Below are positions 7,944-16,682 of a stretch of 64,000 nucleotides of DNA, in pieces (position 1 is the stretch's first letter; every line of letters starts with the position of its first letter). The notes under the pieces were generated by a model. That model had not been told where the DNA came from. It searched no databases and saw only the letters and a list, made by a program, of their open reading frames with translations. This DNA is from JAPHTQ01 sp050295975 (GTDB lineage: Bacteria > Pseudomonadota > Gammaproteobacteria > Thiohalomonadales > Thiohalomonadaceae), in the NCBI GenBank assembly GCA_050295975.1, contig JBNKQR010000004.1, forward strand, positions 17,701-81,700. Reading direction: 5' to 3'. A program made the position numbers and the translations under genes.

Positions 7944-8663
7944 TCACAGTGTTATTAAATTATTTTGCAGAGCAATTGCCACAGCGTGAACCCGGTTCTC
8001 TGCGCCTAGCTTGCGAAAAGCATTAGTGAAATGTGCTAGAACAGTGACCTCACTAATACCCAAAAGGGTTGCAATGCAGCTCGTATCCTTTCCGTCTGCC
8101 GCTGACTGCAATACTTCACGCTCTCGTTTGGTCAATTTAATCGGAGGTACCAATGCTCGCATGATGCGAGTCAGTGCCTCATGGTAGTGAAGGGCAAAAA
8201 GCGTAATGTCGGCCTGGTAGGAATTGAAATAGCTCTGCATTTCCTTCGGGCGTAGATCGCTATGCATTGAAACAATACCACGCTCCTGAAAATAACCTCT
8301 TATCGGCGCAACTACTCCGGACCGCATATCAAAATCCGATGCTTCCTTCATCAGCAGAATTCCATCACGATCAGCATGCAAAGCGGTAGCGTTATCCCAG
8401 GTTATTGGGGTATTGCGAGTCAAGCCGTGGCGTACCAGAGGATCGACGCTAAAAGCATTCTTTGCCTGGTATTCGTCCATCCACTCCTGTGCAAAGTTAC
8501 TCAAAACGAGCGGCGGCCTGTATTCATACACCGCGCGTCCCTGCTGTGCATACAGAAAACCGTTAAAACCTAGTTCAGCTGCATAAGATGAACCGATTGT
8601 GTAGAGTTCTTCCACACTCTCTGCAGCAATGAGTTTTTCGATGTGCTTTAGAGTCGTAGACAT
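7944..8663 (-). CDS. LuxR-type quorum-sensing transcription regulator
   Basis: 239 aa. The N-terminal autoinducer-binding domain (about 15-160) keeps conserved aromatic and acidic residues around EWMDEYQ, SVDPLV and ITWDN. The C-terminal LuxR-type helix-turn-helix (about 175-235) begins LTKREREVLQ and includes ISEVTVLAHFTNAFRKLGAE. The conserved threonine and glycine residues of the recognition region are partly altered (VLAHF where many have VKFHL). It sits upstream of luxI on the same strand, the usual arrangement of a cognate pair, and should control luxI and unknown targets. The AT-rich composition suggests acquisition together with luxI. Confidence 0.9.
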   Translation of the reverse strand: MSTTLKHIEKLIAAESVEELYTIGSSYAAELGFNGFLYAQQGRAVYEYRPPLVLSNFAQEWMDEYQAKNAFSVDPLVRHGLTRNTPITWDNATALHADRDGILLMKEASDFDMRSGVVAPIRGYFQERGIVSMHSDLRPKEMQSYFNSYQADITLFALHYHEALTRIMRALVPPIKLTKREREVLQSAADGKDTSCIATLLGISEVTVLAHFTNAFRKLGAENRVHAVAIALQNNLITL

Positions 8664-9063
8664 ACATTGTCCCGGTACTAGTCACAAAGCCGCACATCCA
8701 TATGGAAAGGCTAAAAGACTTTAGAATAAAAAATGCTAAGGCATCTCCCATGCTAACAGTAAGGATAGGTCAGAAACAAAAAAACCCAACAAAGAGACTA
8801 GAAATAATCAGGGGGTTAGAAGAAGATTTGTTTGAGAAAAACAAAAAACCGAACGCACGTCACAAAAAATAGTGATGGGGCATACATTATATTAATAGAT
8901 GCCGAGTAGATTTATGGAAAATCAACCACCTTACTTAGAACTATAGTGGTATCAGCCATCTGTAGAGTGCACATAGCACAAATCATATAAACTTGTCTGA
9001 TTGAGAACATTCCCATCACTATCAAAGATGAAGAAATTCGAGATATAGCAATTACTCCGTAAT
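8664..9063. other. 400-bp AT-rich gap without a gene
   Basis: No reading frame longer than about 15 codons with a plausible start was found on either strand. The region is A-rich with several AAAAA tracts and should contain the luxR promoter on the minus strand. The PPTase gene ends at its right edge. No inverted repeat or RNA gene was recognised. Confidence 0.5.
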
Positions 9064-9774
9064 TTAGTCTAGTGAGTTCTGACTGGTCCACGCCAGTGCA
9101 GCGACGCCTTCAGAGGTACAATTCATACCAATAACATATCGACTCTCCCCATGACGTACTTCTGCGGCGTCATCACTTAGAACGACAACTTCAAAAGATC
9201 CCGGCTTCCATTGCAGTCCTTTACCACTGCACTTTGCGACGGCCTCCTTGGCCAGCCATAGAGCACGAAAACGGTCAGGCAGCTCATTATCCTTGATTGA
9301 AGCAATCCAACGATTGAATTCGGTTTCACTGCATATGCGTTTTGCCAGCGCGAGCAGATCGGTGCGTGGAACTCGGCTTTCAATGTCTACCCCGACAGGG
9401 TTGTCAGGCGCAGCGATAGCGGCAATGGCCTCATAACCACTGTGAGCGATACTGATGGCGGGGACTTCATCTATCCCCTGAATGGTGATAAATGGCATTC
9501 CGGATTCATTATTGCTGATCTGAATCTCATTCCACACAACGACGGACAGCCCCTGCTCTTCCAGCCAACGACGGCAGGCAGACTTGGCAGCATAACGACC
9601 CAACAGCCATTGGCGGCTACGCTTTGTAACGGCACTGGCTTGCAGTTGCCTATAACGTGTCTTCTCCTGGTCGCAAAGCCAATCGGATAGATTCACTGCG
9701 TCGAAATCGCTTTGACTCACACACTCCGCAACAAATGGAAACGGAACATCAATGTCGGTAAAGATTGTGCTCAC
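9064..9774 (-). CDS. Sfp-type 4'-phosphopantetheinyl transferase
   Basis: 236 aa from the GTG at 9774, which overlaps the MFS stop (GTGA) and has GGAGG about 6 bp upstream. The frame is also open upstream to 9873, inside the MFS gene. Signature motifs: GVDIES (about residue 117-122, Mg/CoA binding) and WLAKEAVAKCSGKGL (about 170-185), the standard W-x-x-KEA-x-x-K box. It transfers phosphopantetheine from CoA to a serine of an acyl or peptidyl carrier protein. Because AcpS is normally encoded elsewhere, a Sfp-type enzyme hints at polyketide, nonribosomal peptide or special fatty-acid synthesis in this genome. No carrier-protein gene is nearby. It is translationally coupled to the MFS permease. 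Confidence 0.9.
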   Translation of the reverse strand: MSTIFTDIDVPFPFVAECVSQSDFDAVNLSDWLCDQEKTRYRQLQASAVTKRSRQWLLGRYAAKSACRRWLEEQGLSVVVWNEIQISNNESGMPFITIQGIDEVPAISIAHSGYEAIAAIAAPDNPVGVDIESRVPRTDLLALAKRICSETEFNRWIASIKDNELPDRFRALWLAKEAVAKCSGKGLQWKPGSFEVVVLSDDAAEVRHGESRYVIGMNCTSEGVAALAWTSQNSLD

Positions 9775-10904
9775 ACTCCCTCCTTGCCAACCCAACGGGC
9801 TGCGATGGCAAAAGAGAGGAAGGCCAGCAGTGCGGCAAAGCTGTAAGCAACCATGGGACCGAGGCTGTCCCACATCGCGCCAGCGTAGTAACTACCGAAT
9901 GCACCACCCGCACCAAAGCCCAGACTTCCGTAGAGCGCCTGGCCTTTGCCGTGGTGTTTACCACGGAAATAGCAGTGGAACAGTGCCACAGCAACGGCGT
10001 GAAAGAGACCAAAGCTGGCAGCGTGAAGTAGCTGCGCGAGCAGCAAGATCAGGATCGAATCGGGGAAGAAACCAATCATCAACCAGCGAACACCGCTGAG
10101 AAACAGCGCAGCAAGGAACAGAGGGCGCTGACCGATGCGCGGTTCCAGTCGATGCATAAAAAGAAACAGCACCACCTCCGCAATCACGCCGAGTGCCCAT
10201 AACTGACCGATGAGACTGCGACTATAGCCGTGACCTTCGAGGTAGATGGTGTAGAAGGTGTAGTACGGACCGTGACTGGCCTGAAGTAGAAAGCAGGCAA
10301 CGATCAATGCGATGACGGCGGGTTTGCGCAGCAGATCGCCCAGGGGCGCGGAGTCGTGATGGGGTTGCTCGACCCGCTCCGGCACCAGCAGGCTGGAAAG
10401 AAATATGCTGACGTAGATTCCAAGCAGAACCGGGGGCAATAGCTGTGGACCAAAATACTCCAACAACGGGCCAAGCGCGGCGACGCTGAAAATAAAACCT
10501 ACAGAACCCCACAGGCGGATCATGCTGTAGCGGTTGGAACGTTCTGCTAAGTGGACCAGAGTGACCGACTCGAATTGCGGCAGCACCGCATTCCAGAAGA
10601 AGCTGAAACCGAACATCACCAGCGCCAGGCGCCAGTAGGTATCGGCCCAGAACACCCCGAGGAAAAGCGCCATCGACAGGAAGCTGCCGATCCGCACCAC
10701 GCGCATACGACGTCCGGTGTGATCTGCCAGCCAGCCCCATACGTTGGGCGCGATGACCTTGGTTACCATCAATAGCGCCATCAACTCGCCGATCTCCAGG
10801 CTCGAAAAGCCAAGGGATTTCAGATAGAGCGACCAGTAGGGAACCAGCGCACCGAGGCTGGCGAAATAGAAGAGGTAGAAGCCGGAGAGGCGCCAATAGG
10901 GCAC
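9771..10904 (-). CDS. MFS permease of the HcaT / MFS_1-like group
   Basis: 377 aa, about 12 membrane helices. The N-terminus (YWRLSGFYLFYFASLGALVPYW) is typical of HcaT-like permeases, and the loop 2-3 motif appears as GWLADHTGRRMRVVR. HcaT was described as a 3-phenylpropionate transporter, but most family members have unknown substrates, so no substrate is assigned. The start lies 9 bp after the aroC stop on the minus strand, so it may be co-transcribed from the hemN-aroC direction. The PPTase gene overlaps its 3' end. Confidence 0.85.
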   Translation of the reverse strand: MPYWRLSGFYLFYFASLGALVPYWSLYLKSLGFSSLEIGELMALLMVTKVIAPNVWGWLADHTGRRMRVVRIGSFLSMALFLGVFWADTYWRLALVMFGFSFFWNAVLPQFESVTLVHLAERSNRYSMIRLWGSVGFIFSVAALGPLLEYFGPQLLPPVLLGIYVSIFLSSLLVPERVEQPHHDSAPLGDLLRKPAVIALIVACFLLQASHGPYYTFYTIYLEGHGYSRSLIGQLWALGVIAEVVLFLFMHRLEPRIGQRPLFLAALFLSGVRWLMIGFFPDSILILLLAQLLHAASFGLFHAVAVALFHCYFRGKHHGKGQALYGSLGFGAGGAFGSYYAGAMWDSLGPMVAYSFAALLAFLSFAIAARWVGKEGV

Positions 10905-10913
10905 ACGCCTCTC

Positions 10914-12011
10914 CTAGGATTTTTCGGCGGGGATTATTGGCGTGACACTTTGCACATCGGCGTTCTGTGCCCGATTTCTCAACAGATGGTCCATAAGAAC
11001 CAGCGCCATCATCGCTTCAGCGATGGGGGTAGCGCGAATACCAACGCAGGGATCATGACGCCCTTCGGTCACCACATCAATCGGTTTACCGTTGAGGTCA
11101 ATGCTCTTGCCCGGCAGGCGCAGACTTGAGGTGGGTTTGAGGGCAATCGATGCGGTGATCGCCTGACCGGATGAGATGCCACCAAGAATGCCGCCCGCGT
11201 GATTGGAGAGAAAACCTTCCGGGGTGATCTCATCACGGTGTTCGGTGCCCTTCTGTTCAACGCAGGCAAAACCGGCGCCGATCTCTACGCCCTTGACCGC
11301 ATTGATGCTCATCAACGCGTGAGCCAGATCCGCGTCTAGACGATCGAAGATCGGCTCACCCAGTCCCGGCGGTACCCCTTCAGCCACCACATTGATGCGT
11401 GCACCGATGGAGTCACCCTCTTTGCGCAGGGCATCCATGTAGGCCTCCATCTCGGCGACTTTGGATGCATCGGGACAGAAGAAAGGATTGTTGCTCACCT
11501 CGTTCCAGTCGAAGGTCTCGGCCTTGATCGGACCGAGCTGTGACAGGTAACCGCGAATGGTGATGCCTTGCTGCGCCAGAAACTTCCTGGCGATACCACC
11601 CGCTGCCACACGCATGGCGGTCTCACGCGCAGAGGAGCGTCCGCCGCCGCGATAATCGCGTACGCCGTACTTCTGCTGATAGGTGTAGTCCGCATGACCG
11701 GGACGGAAGGTATTGGCGATGTTGCCGTAGTCCTTGGAACGCTGGTCGGTGTTTTCGATCAGCAAGCCGATAGGCGTGCCGGTAGTCTTGCCTTCAAAGA
11801 CACCGGAGAGGATGCGTACCTCATCCGCTTCACGTCGCTGGGTGGTATGACGCGAGGTGCCCGGCTTGCGCCGATCCAGATCCCCTTGCAGATCCGCTTC
11901 GCTCAGCTCCAGCCCTGGAGGACAGCCGTCGACAATCGCACCCAACGCCGGGCCGTGCGACTCGCCGAAGGTGGTGACGGTGAAGAGCTTACCGAATGTA
12001 TTTCCAGACAT
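10914..12011 (-). CDS. aroC: Chorismate synthase
   Basis: 365 aa, normal length. It converts 5-enolpyruvylshikimate-3-phosphate to chorismate with reduced FMN, the last step of the shikimate pathway. Visible signatures: the N-terminal FTVTTFGESHGPALGAI, RRKPGTSRHTTQRREADEV for substrate and phosphate binding, GGGRSSARETAMRVAAGG, and the late RHDPCVGIRATPIAEAM block. Downstream of hemN and upstream of the MFS and PPTase genes. An inverted repeat (12051-12125) separates it from hemN. Confidence 0.97.
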   Translation of the reverse strand: MSGNTFGKLFTVTTFGESHGPALGAIVDGCPPGLELSEADLQGDLDRRKPGTSRHTTQRREADEVRILSGVFEGKTTGTPIGLLIENTDQRSKDYGNIANTFRPGHADYTYQQKYGVRDYRGGGRSSARETAMRVAAGGIARKFLAQQGITIRGYLSQLGPIKAETFDWNEVSNNPFFCPDASKVAEMEAYMDALRKEGDSIGARINVVAEGVPPGLGEPIFDRLDADLAHALMSINAVKGVEIGAGFACVEQKGTEHRDEITPEGFLSNHAGGILGGISSGQAITASIALKPTSSLRLPGKSIDLNGKPIDVVTEGRHDPCVGIRATPIAEAMMALVLMDHLLRNRAQNADVQSVTPIIPAEKS

Positions 12012-12050
12012 GAGGGCTATGATAGCGTTTTATTGAATAAAAGTATTCAC

Positions 12051-12125
12051 CACAGAGGGACGGGGAACAGAGTGAAAAATCAAAACAGTTTTACCTGTTT
12101 TCTCTCTGCTCCCCGTATCCCTGTG
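12051..12125. repeat. Large imperfect inverted repeat between hemN and aroC
   Basis: Left arm 12051-12078 (CACAGAGGGACGGGGAACAG...) and right arm 12098-12125 (...GCTCCCCGTATCCCTGTG) match at most positions over about 27 bp, with a loop of about 20 bp. There is no coding capacity. It fills most of the 120-bp gap between two co-directional genes, so it could act as an RNA-processing or attenuating stem-loop, or be a dispersed palindromic repeat copy. Confidence 0.7.
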
Positions 12126-12131
12126 ATGAGA

Positions 12132-13517
12132 TCAGATTACTTTTGAGAAACTCTGGCTCTTCTTCTCGCGCAGGTAACGGTCGAACACCATGCAGATGTT
12201 TCGAATTAGCAGTTTCCCCGCCGGGTTGACCTCAATGCGTCCCGTTTCCAGTTTGAGCAGGCCGTCCTGTTCCATCCCTTCCAGATCTTTCAGCTCATTC
12301 GCAAAGTATTCATTGAAGTTGAGGTTATAGGCCTTCTCGATCACCGACTTATCCAGCTCGAAGTGACAGATAAGACGGGTGATCACTTCGCGACGCAATT
12401 TGTCGTCCGCATCAAGTTCGACACCGCGATAGATAGGCAGACGGTTGGCATCGATTTCGGCGTAGTACTCTTCCATCCCCTTCTGGTTCTGAGCATAGGT
12501 GTCACCCACCATACCGATGGAAGTAGAGCCGATACCAATGAGGTCGCAGTCGGCATGGGTGGAGTACCCCTGGAAGTTACGATAGAGGGTACCATCGCGT
12601 TGGGCCACGGAGAGTTCGTCATCAGGCTTGGCGAAGTGGTCCATACCAATGTAGACATAGCCTGCGCCGGTAAGCTTCTCAATGGTCATCTGCAGGATAT
12701 CGAGCTTCTCTTGTGGTGCCGGAAGCTCGGACTCGTTGATCCGACGCTGGGGTTTGAACATCTCCGGCAGGTGCGCGTAGTTGAACACCGAGAGGCGATC
12801 CGGATCGATCTCCAGCATACGGTCAAGGGTACGACTAAAGCTCTCCACAGACTGGAATGGCAGGCCGTAGATCAGATCGACCGAGATGGATTTAAAGCCT
12901 TCCTCACGCGCCGCTGCCAGAACACCGAGGGTTTGCTCATCGGACTGAACGCGATTAACGGCTTTTTGCACCTTCGCATCAAAGTCCTGCACACCCAGAC
13001 TCATACGGTTAAAACCAATCTCACGTAGCAGAGCGATGGTGTCAGTTTTCACCTCACGCGGGTCGATCTCGATAGAATATTCCCCGCTGTCATCGTCATG
13101 CAGATTGAAACACTCACGGGTTTTGTCCATTAGTGCACGCATCTCATCGTGACTGATGAAGGTCGGCGTGCCGCCGCCCCAGTGGAGTTGGTCTACGGTG
13201 CGTGATTTATCAAACAGTTCTCCCTGCATCTCCAGCTCACGGAAGACTCGCTGCAGGTAGGGCGCTGCCTTACTGCGATCCTTGGTGACCACCTTGTTGC
13301 AACCGCAGTAGAAACAGACGGTGTCACAGAAAGGGATGTGGAAATAGAGCGACAGCGGGTTACCGCTGGCGTTGCTGTTCAGCGCGTGCTGGCGGTACTG
13401 CTCTTCGCCAAAGCCTTCATGGAACTGCACAGCAGTCGGATAAGAGGTGTAACGGGGCCCGGATTTGTCGTAACGCTTAATCAGTTCCAGGTCGAATATG
13501 ATGTTTTGTGTGGTCAT
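12132..13517 (-). CDS. hemN: Oxygen-independent coproporphyrinogen III oxidase
   Basis: 461 aa. Radical SAM enzyme that decarboxylates coproporphyrinogen III to protoporphyrinogen IX without oxygen. The Fe-S ligands lie in FCDTVCFYCGCNK (C-x3-C-x2-C, about residues 63-70), with the SAM-binding LHWGGGTPTF following and the HemN C-terminal domain present. The N-terminal part (YDKSGPRYTSYPTAVQF) is the diagnostic trip-wire region of true HemN rather than HemW. It fits growth at low oxygen. Upstream of aroC and 8 bp downstream of the 106-aa conserved gene, minus strand. Confidence 0.96.
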   Translation of the reverse strand: MTTQNIIFDLELIKRYDKSGPRYTSYPTAVQFHEGFGEEQYRQHALNSNASGNPLSLYFHIPFCDTVCFYCGCNKVVTKDRSKAAPYLQRVFRELEMQGELFDKSRTVDQLHWGGGTPTFISHDEMRALMDKTRECFNLHDDDSGEYSIEIDPREVKTDTIALLREIGFNRMSLGVQDFDAKVQKAVNRVQSDEQTLGVLAAAREEGFKSISVDLIYGLPFQSVESFSRTLDRMLEIDPDRLSVFNYAHLPEMFKPQRRINESELPAPQEKLDILQMTIEKLTGAGYVYIGMDHFAKPDDELSVAQRDGTLYRNFQGYSTHADCDLIGIGSTSIGMVGDTYAQNQKGMEEYYAEIDANRLPIYRGVELDADDKLRREVITRLICHFELDKSVIEKAYNLNFNEYFANELKDLEGMEQDGLLKLETGRIEVNPAGKLLIRNICMVFDRYLREKKSQSFSKVI

Positions 13518-13525
13518 TATATTTC

Positions 13526-13846
13526 TTAGCCTTCGTCGTCGAGTCCATTGCGGTGGGTATCGTTGATCACCGCAAGTATCTGGATAATTGGTTGCTGATC
13601 AGTCAGCTTATTTGCCACCTCCATGAATGGCAGATCCTTTTCATTGTCCTGATTTTCATAGCTACCGTCCGCCATTGATCCGAGCACGGTAAACAGGCTC
13701 TCAGAGAGTTCATTCAGCAGTTGCAACTGCTCACTCTGATCTTCCGTGTCGTCTTCGAGTTTGAGGATGAGCTCGTCCACCTCATAGATCGCCTGGTCCA
13801 CCAGGTGAACATATTCGTCGATGGTTTTAGGTCTGTGGTTAATCAT
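13526..13846 (-). CDS. Conserved hypothetical protein upstream of hemN
   Basis: 106 aa, acidic, soluble, mostly helical (IDEYVHLVDQAIYEVDELIL, then an acidic run). A DLPFMEVANKL segment and the C-terminal INDTHRNGL look like conserved motifs of a small uncharacterised gammaproteobacterial family. I cannot give a function. It lies between prmB and hemN on the minus strand, with a 16-bp gap to prmB and an 8-bp gap to hemN, so it is almost certainly in one operon with them. Confidence 0.7.
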   Translation of the reverse strand: MINHRPKTIDEYVHLVDQAIYEVDELILKLEDDTEDQSEQLQLLNELSESLFTVLGSMADGSYENQDNEKDLPFMEVANKLTDQQPIIQILAVINDTHRNGLDDEG

Positions 13847-13862
13847 TATTAGCGCAAAACTC

Positions 13863-14816
13863 TTAATATGACCTGATAGTAATCGCTTCGGGGCGCACCA
13901 GGCGAATCAATTCGTGGTGTTTACTCACCTGATCGGCGGTAAGCAGGAAGACCCCTTCTCCACCGCGCTCGAATTCCAGCCAGAGGAACTCCACTTCTGG
14001 CAACAGTTTCTCCAGGGCCACACGGCTGTTTCCTACCTCGACTACCAGAATACCGCGTGGTTCCAGGAAGTACATGGCGTTGTAGAGAATATCAAACACC
14101 AGATCGAGGCCGTCTTTGCCCGCCTCCAGCGCCTGTTTCGGCTCGTGGCGGAACTCCTGCGGCAAATTGCTCATATCCAGCTCGTCCACGTAGGGTGGAT
14201 TGGTGACGATAATGTCGTAGCGCTTTGGCGGGATACTCTTAAACAGGTCGGATTGAATCAGGGTTACCTGATCATGCGCCTCGAAGCGATCCAGATTGAT
14301 CTTCGCCACCTCCAGCGCATCACTGGAGAGGTCGGAGGCGTCAACCTTCGCCTCGGGGAAGGCGGCAGCACAGGCCAGGGCAATACAGCCGCTACCGGTA
14401 CAGAGATCGAGGATATTCACCACCAGGTCCGGATCCTTCACCCAGGGGGCGAAGTGGGCCTCGATCAATTCGATGATCGGTGAGCGCGGGATCAGCACCC
14501 GCTCGTCCACATAGAACGGCATGCCGCCGTACCACGCCTCGTGGGTCAGGTAGGGCGCGGGCAGACGCTCCTCAATGCGACGATTGAGGAATTTCACCAC
14601 ATCGCGCCTCTCATTGGTGGTCAGGCGAGTGTCCAGATAGGCTTCACCCACCTGTGGAGGCAGATTGAGGGCGAACAGCGTCAGGTAGGCAGACTCGTCG
14701 AGGGCATTATCGGTGCCGTGGCCGAAGTAGATCCCCGCCTCATTGAAGCGGCTCATACCCCAACGGATGAAGTCGCGAATAGTGCTGAGTTCAGCGACTG
14801 CCTGTTCCATGGACAT
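13863..14816 (-). CDS. prmB: Ribosomal protein L3 N5-glutamine methyltransferase
   Basis: 317 aa. SAM-dependent class I methyltransferase with motif I LDLCTGSGCIALACAAAFP (about residues 137-155) and the glutamine-binding NPPY (TNPPYVDELDMSNLP). The sequence after NPPY (FRHEPKQALEAG) separates PrmB (L3 methylation) from PrmC (release factors). Normal length. It starts 3 bp downstream of the mog stop, so mog and prmB are probably co-transcribed. The N-terminal helical domain is present. Confidence 0.95.
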   Translation of the reverse strand: MSMEQAVAELSTIRDFIRWGMSRFNEAGIYFGHGTDNALDESAYLTLFALNLPPQVGEAYLDTRLTTNERRDVVKFLNRRIEERLPAPYLTHEAWYGGMPFYVDERVLIPRSPIIELIEAHFAPWVKDPDLVVNILDLCTGSGCIALACAAAFPEAKVDASDLSSDALEVAKINLDRFEAHDQVTLIQSDLFKSIPPKRYDIIVTNPPYVDELDMSNLPQEFRHEPKQALEAGKDGLDLVFDILYNAMYFLEPRGILVVEVGNSRVALEKLLPEVEFLWLEFERGGEGVFLLTADQVSKHHELIRLVRPEAITIRSY

Positions 14817-14819
14817 CGA

Positions 14820-15374
14820 TTACTCCTTGGTCTGTTTGGCGTGAGCGGGACGGAATGCCTTGCACACCGCCGCATCGGTTTCGAGAAATGGCCCATTGAT
14901 TAGATCGATACAGTAGGGCACCGCGGGAAAGACCGCATTGAGGCAGTCGGCAATGGCCGAGGGCTTACCCGGCAGATTTATAATCAGCGTGCTGCCACGC
15001 ACCCCGGCAGTTTGCCGTGAGAGGATCGCTGTGGGCACAAATTTCAGGGACTCCTGACGCATCAGCTCACCGAAGCCAGGCAGCATCTTCTCGCATACTG
15101 CCTCGGTAGCCTCGGGGGTAATATCACGCACTGCTGGACCGGTGCCTCCCGTGGTAACCACCAGACAACACCCCTCCTTGTCTGATAACGCCTTAAGGGT
15201 CGCTTCGACCTGATCCAGTTCATCCGGTACCACACGGGCTATCGCCTCCCAGGGGGTGGTGAGCGCCCGCTCCAGCCACTCGCGCATGGCCGGCCCACCC
15301 TTGTCCTCATACGTACCACTGCTGGCACGATCAGAAACGGTCACGATACCGATACGAATGGGCTGTTCTGACAT
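14820..15374 (-). CDS. mog: Molybdopterin adenylyltransferase
   Basis: 184 aa from the ATG at 15374 (an upstream in-frame start would add 6 aa). MogA/MoaB fold: GIVTVSDRASSGTYEDKGGP at the N-terminus, TTGGTGPAVRDITPEAT as the MPT-binding loop (about 73-89), and INLPGKPSAIADCL (about 136-150). It activates molybdopterin with ATP before molybdenum insertion, so molybdoenzymes are expected in this organism. First gene of a minus-strand run continuing into prmB. Confidence 0.93.
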   Translation of the reverse strand: MSEQPIRIGIVTVSDRASSGTYEDKGGPAMREWLERALTTPWEAIARVVPDELDQVEATLKALSDKEGCCLVVTTGGTGPAVRDITPEATEAVCEKMLPGFGELMRQESLKFVPTAILSRQTAGVRGSTLIINLPGKPSAIADCLNAVFPAVPYCIDLINGPFLETDAAVCKAFRPAHAKQTKE

Positions 15375-15467
15375 CACGCTACCTGGGTCCAATCGAAAAG
15401 GACGGGCATTATAGCGCGCTATGAGGTGGTGTGCAGGCCGGTTGCACGGGAATCTTATTCCATTGAA

Positions 15468-16586
15468 CTAACGGGTGAATTCTGCCAGATGGACCGGCTG
15501 TCGTTTTGCGCCCCAGTTACCCGGCTGTGCCTCGAAGATCCCGGCGCAGGGGGTACCGCAGCGGTTGCAGCGGCCTTCGGCGGTGAGGTTCCAGTCGCTA
15601 AGCACATACCAGTCGCGACCGATCAGGCGCTGGCCGCACTGGTGACAGTAGGTGCTCTCCCCCGACTTATCGTGGACGTTACCGGTATAGGCGTAGCGCA
15701 CACCACACTTCAGAGCGATCTCCCGGGCACGGCTCAGCGTGGCGGGCGGTGTCGGCGGGACATCGAGCATCTTGAAGTCCGGATGGAAGGCACTGAAGTG
15801 CATCGGCACATCCGGCCCCAGCTCCCTCACCACCCAGGTAGACATCGCCTCGATCTCCTCATCAGAGTCATTCCAGCCAGGGATCAGCAGGGTGGTGGTC
15901 TCCAGCCAGACATCGGTCTCGTGTTTGATGTAGCGCAGGGTGTCGAGTACCGGCTGCAGATGACCGCCGGTGAGCTTGTGGTAAAACGCCTCGGTGAAGC
16001 CCTTCAGATCCACATTGGCCGCATCCATCCACTGATAGAACTCCTTACGCGGCTCTTCACTGACGTAACCGGCGGTCACCGCCACCGATTTAATGCCCCG
16101 TTTGCGACAGGCTATGGCCACATCGATGGCGTATTCGTGGAAGATCACCGGGTCGTTATAGGTATAGGCGACGCTGCGACATCCCAGCTGCTCGGCAGCA
16201 CGGGCGATGGTCTCAGGATCAGCGGCATCGGCCAGGGTATCAGTCTCACGGGATTTGGAGATGTCCCAGTTCTGGCAGAACTTGCAGGCCAGGTTGCAAC
16301 CAGCGGTACCAAAGGAGAGTACCGGGGTGCCGGGCAGAAAATGGTTGAGCGGCTTCTTCTCAATGGGGTCGATACAATAGCCACTGGAGCGGCCGTAGGT
16401 GGTAAGAACGATCTTGCCACCCAGGTTGGCGCGGACGAAACAGAGACCCCGTTGCCCCTCTTTCAGAGAGCAGTCGCGAGGACAGAGGGTGCACTGCACC
16501 CGACCATCATCCAGCGCACGCCAGTAGCGTGTATCAACCACCGTACCCTGCGGCAGCACACCCGCCACGACCAGTTCGTCACTCAT
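15468..16586 (-). CDS. amrS: AmmeMemoRadiSam system radical SAM enzyme
   Basis: 372 aa. It starts with a Cys-rich region (VQCTLCPRDCSLKEGQRGLC) and has the radical SAM ligands C-x3-C-x2-C in AGCNLACKFCQNWDISK (about residues 95-108). A second cysteine group lies near the C-terminus (YCHQCGQRL and CNRCGTPC), perhaps a zinc or auxiliary cluster site. Members of this group resemble pyruvate-formate-lyase activating enzymes but occur with Memo- and AMMECR1-like proteins, both encoded divergently just to the right (16683-18034). The biochemical reaction is not established to my knowledge. Confidence 0.92.
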   Translation of the reverse strand: MSDELVVAGVLPQGTVVDTRYWRALDDGRVQCTLCPRDCSLKEGQRGLCFVRANLGGKIVLTTYGRSSGYCIDPIEKKPLNHFLPGTPVLSFGTAGCNLACKFCQNWDISKSRETDTLADAADPETIARAAEQLGCRSVAYTYNDPVIFHEYAIDVAIACRKRGIKSVAVTAGYVSEEPRKEFYQWMDAANVDLKGFTEAFYHKLTGGHLQPVLDTLRYIKHETDVWLETTTLLIPGWNDSDEEIEAMSTWVVRELGPDVPMHFSAFHPDFKMLDVPPTPPATLSRAREIALKCGVRYAYTGNVHDKSGESTYCHQCGQRLIGRDWYVLSDWNLTAEGRCNRCGTPCAGIFEAQPGNWGAKRQPVHLAEFTR

Positions 16587-16682
16587 CTCTCCTCCTCCAT
16601 CAACAAACGGACGTATCGATGTTGCAGACCCACTCGCGGACTATTATTGATACTGTAGTTGATAACATCAGGGAGTCCTGCC

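Noticed and set aside
8913..8960. Fifteen-codon frame in the gap upstream of luxR
   Set aside because: Too short, no ribosome-binding site, no recognisable sequence.
13914..14483. 189-codon plus-strand frame opposite prmB
   Set aside because: Shadow frame; prmB on the minus strand has complete methyltransferase motifs.
15426..16658. 410-codon plus-strand frame opposite the radical SAM gene
   Set aside because: It is a complementary shadow of amrS, which has clear radical SAM motifs on the minus strand.
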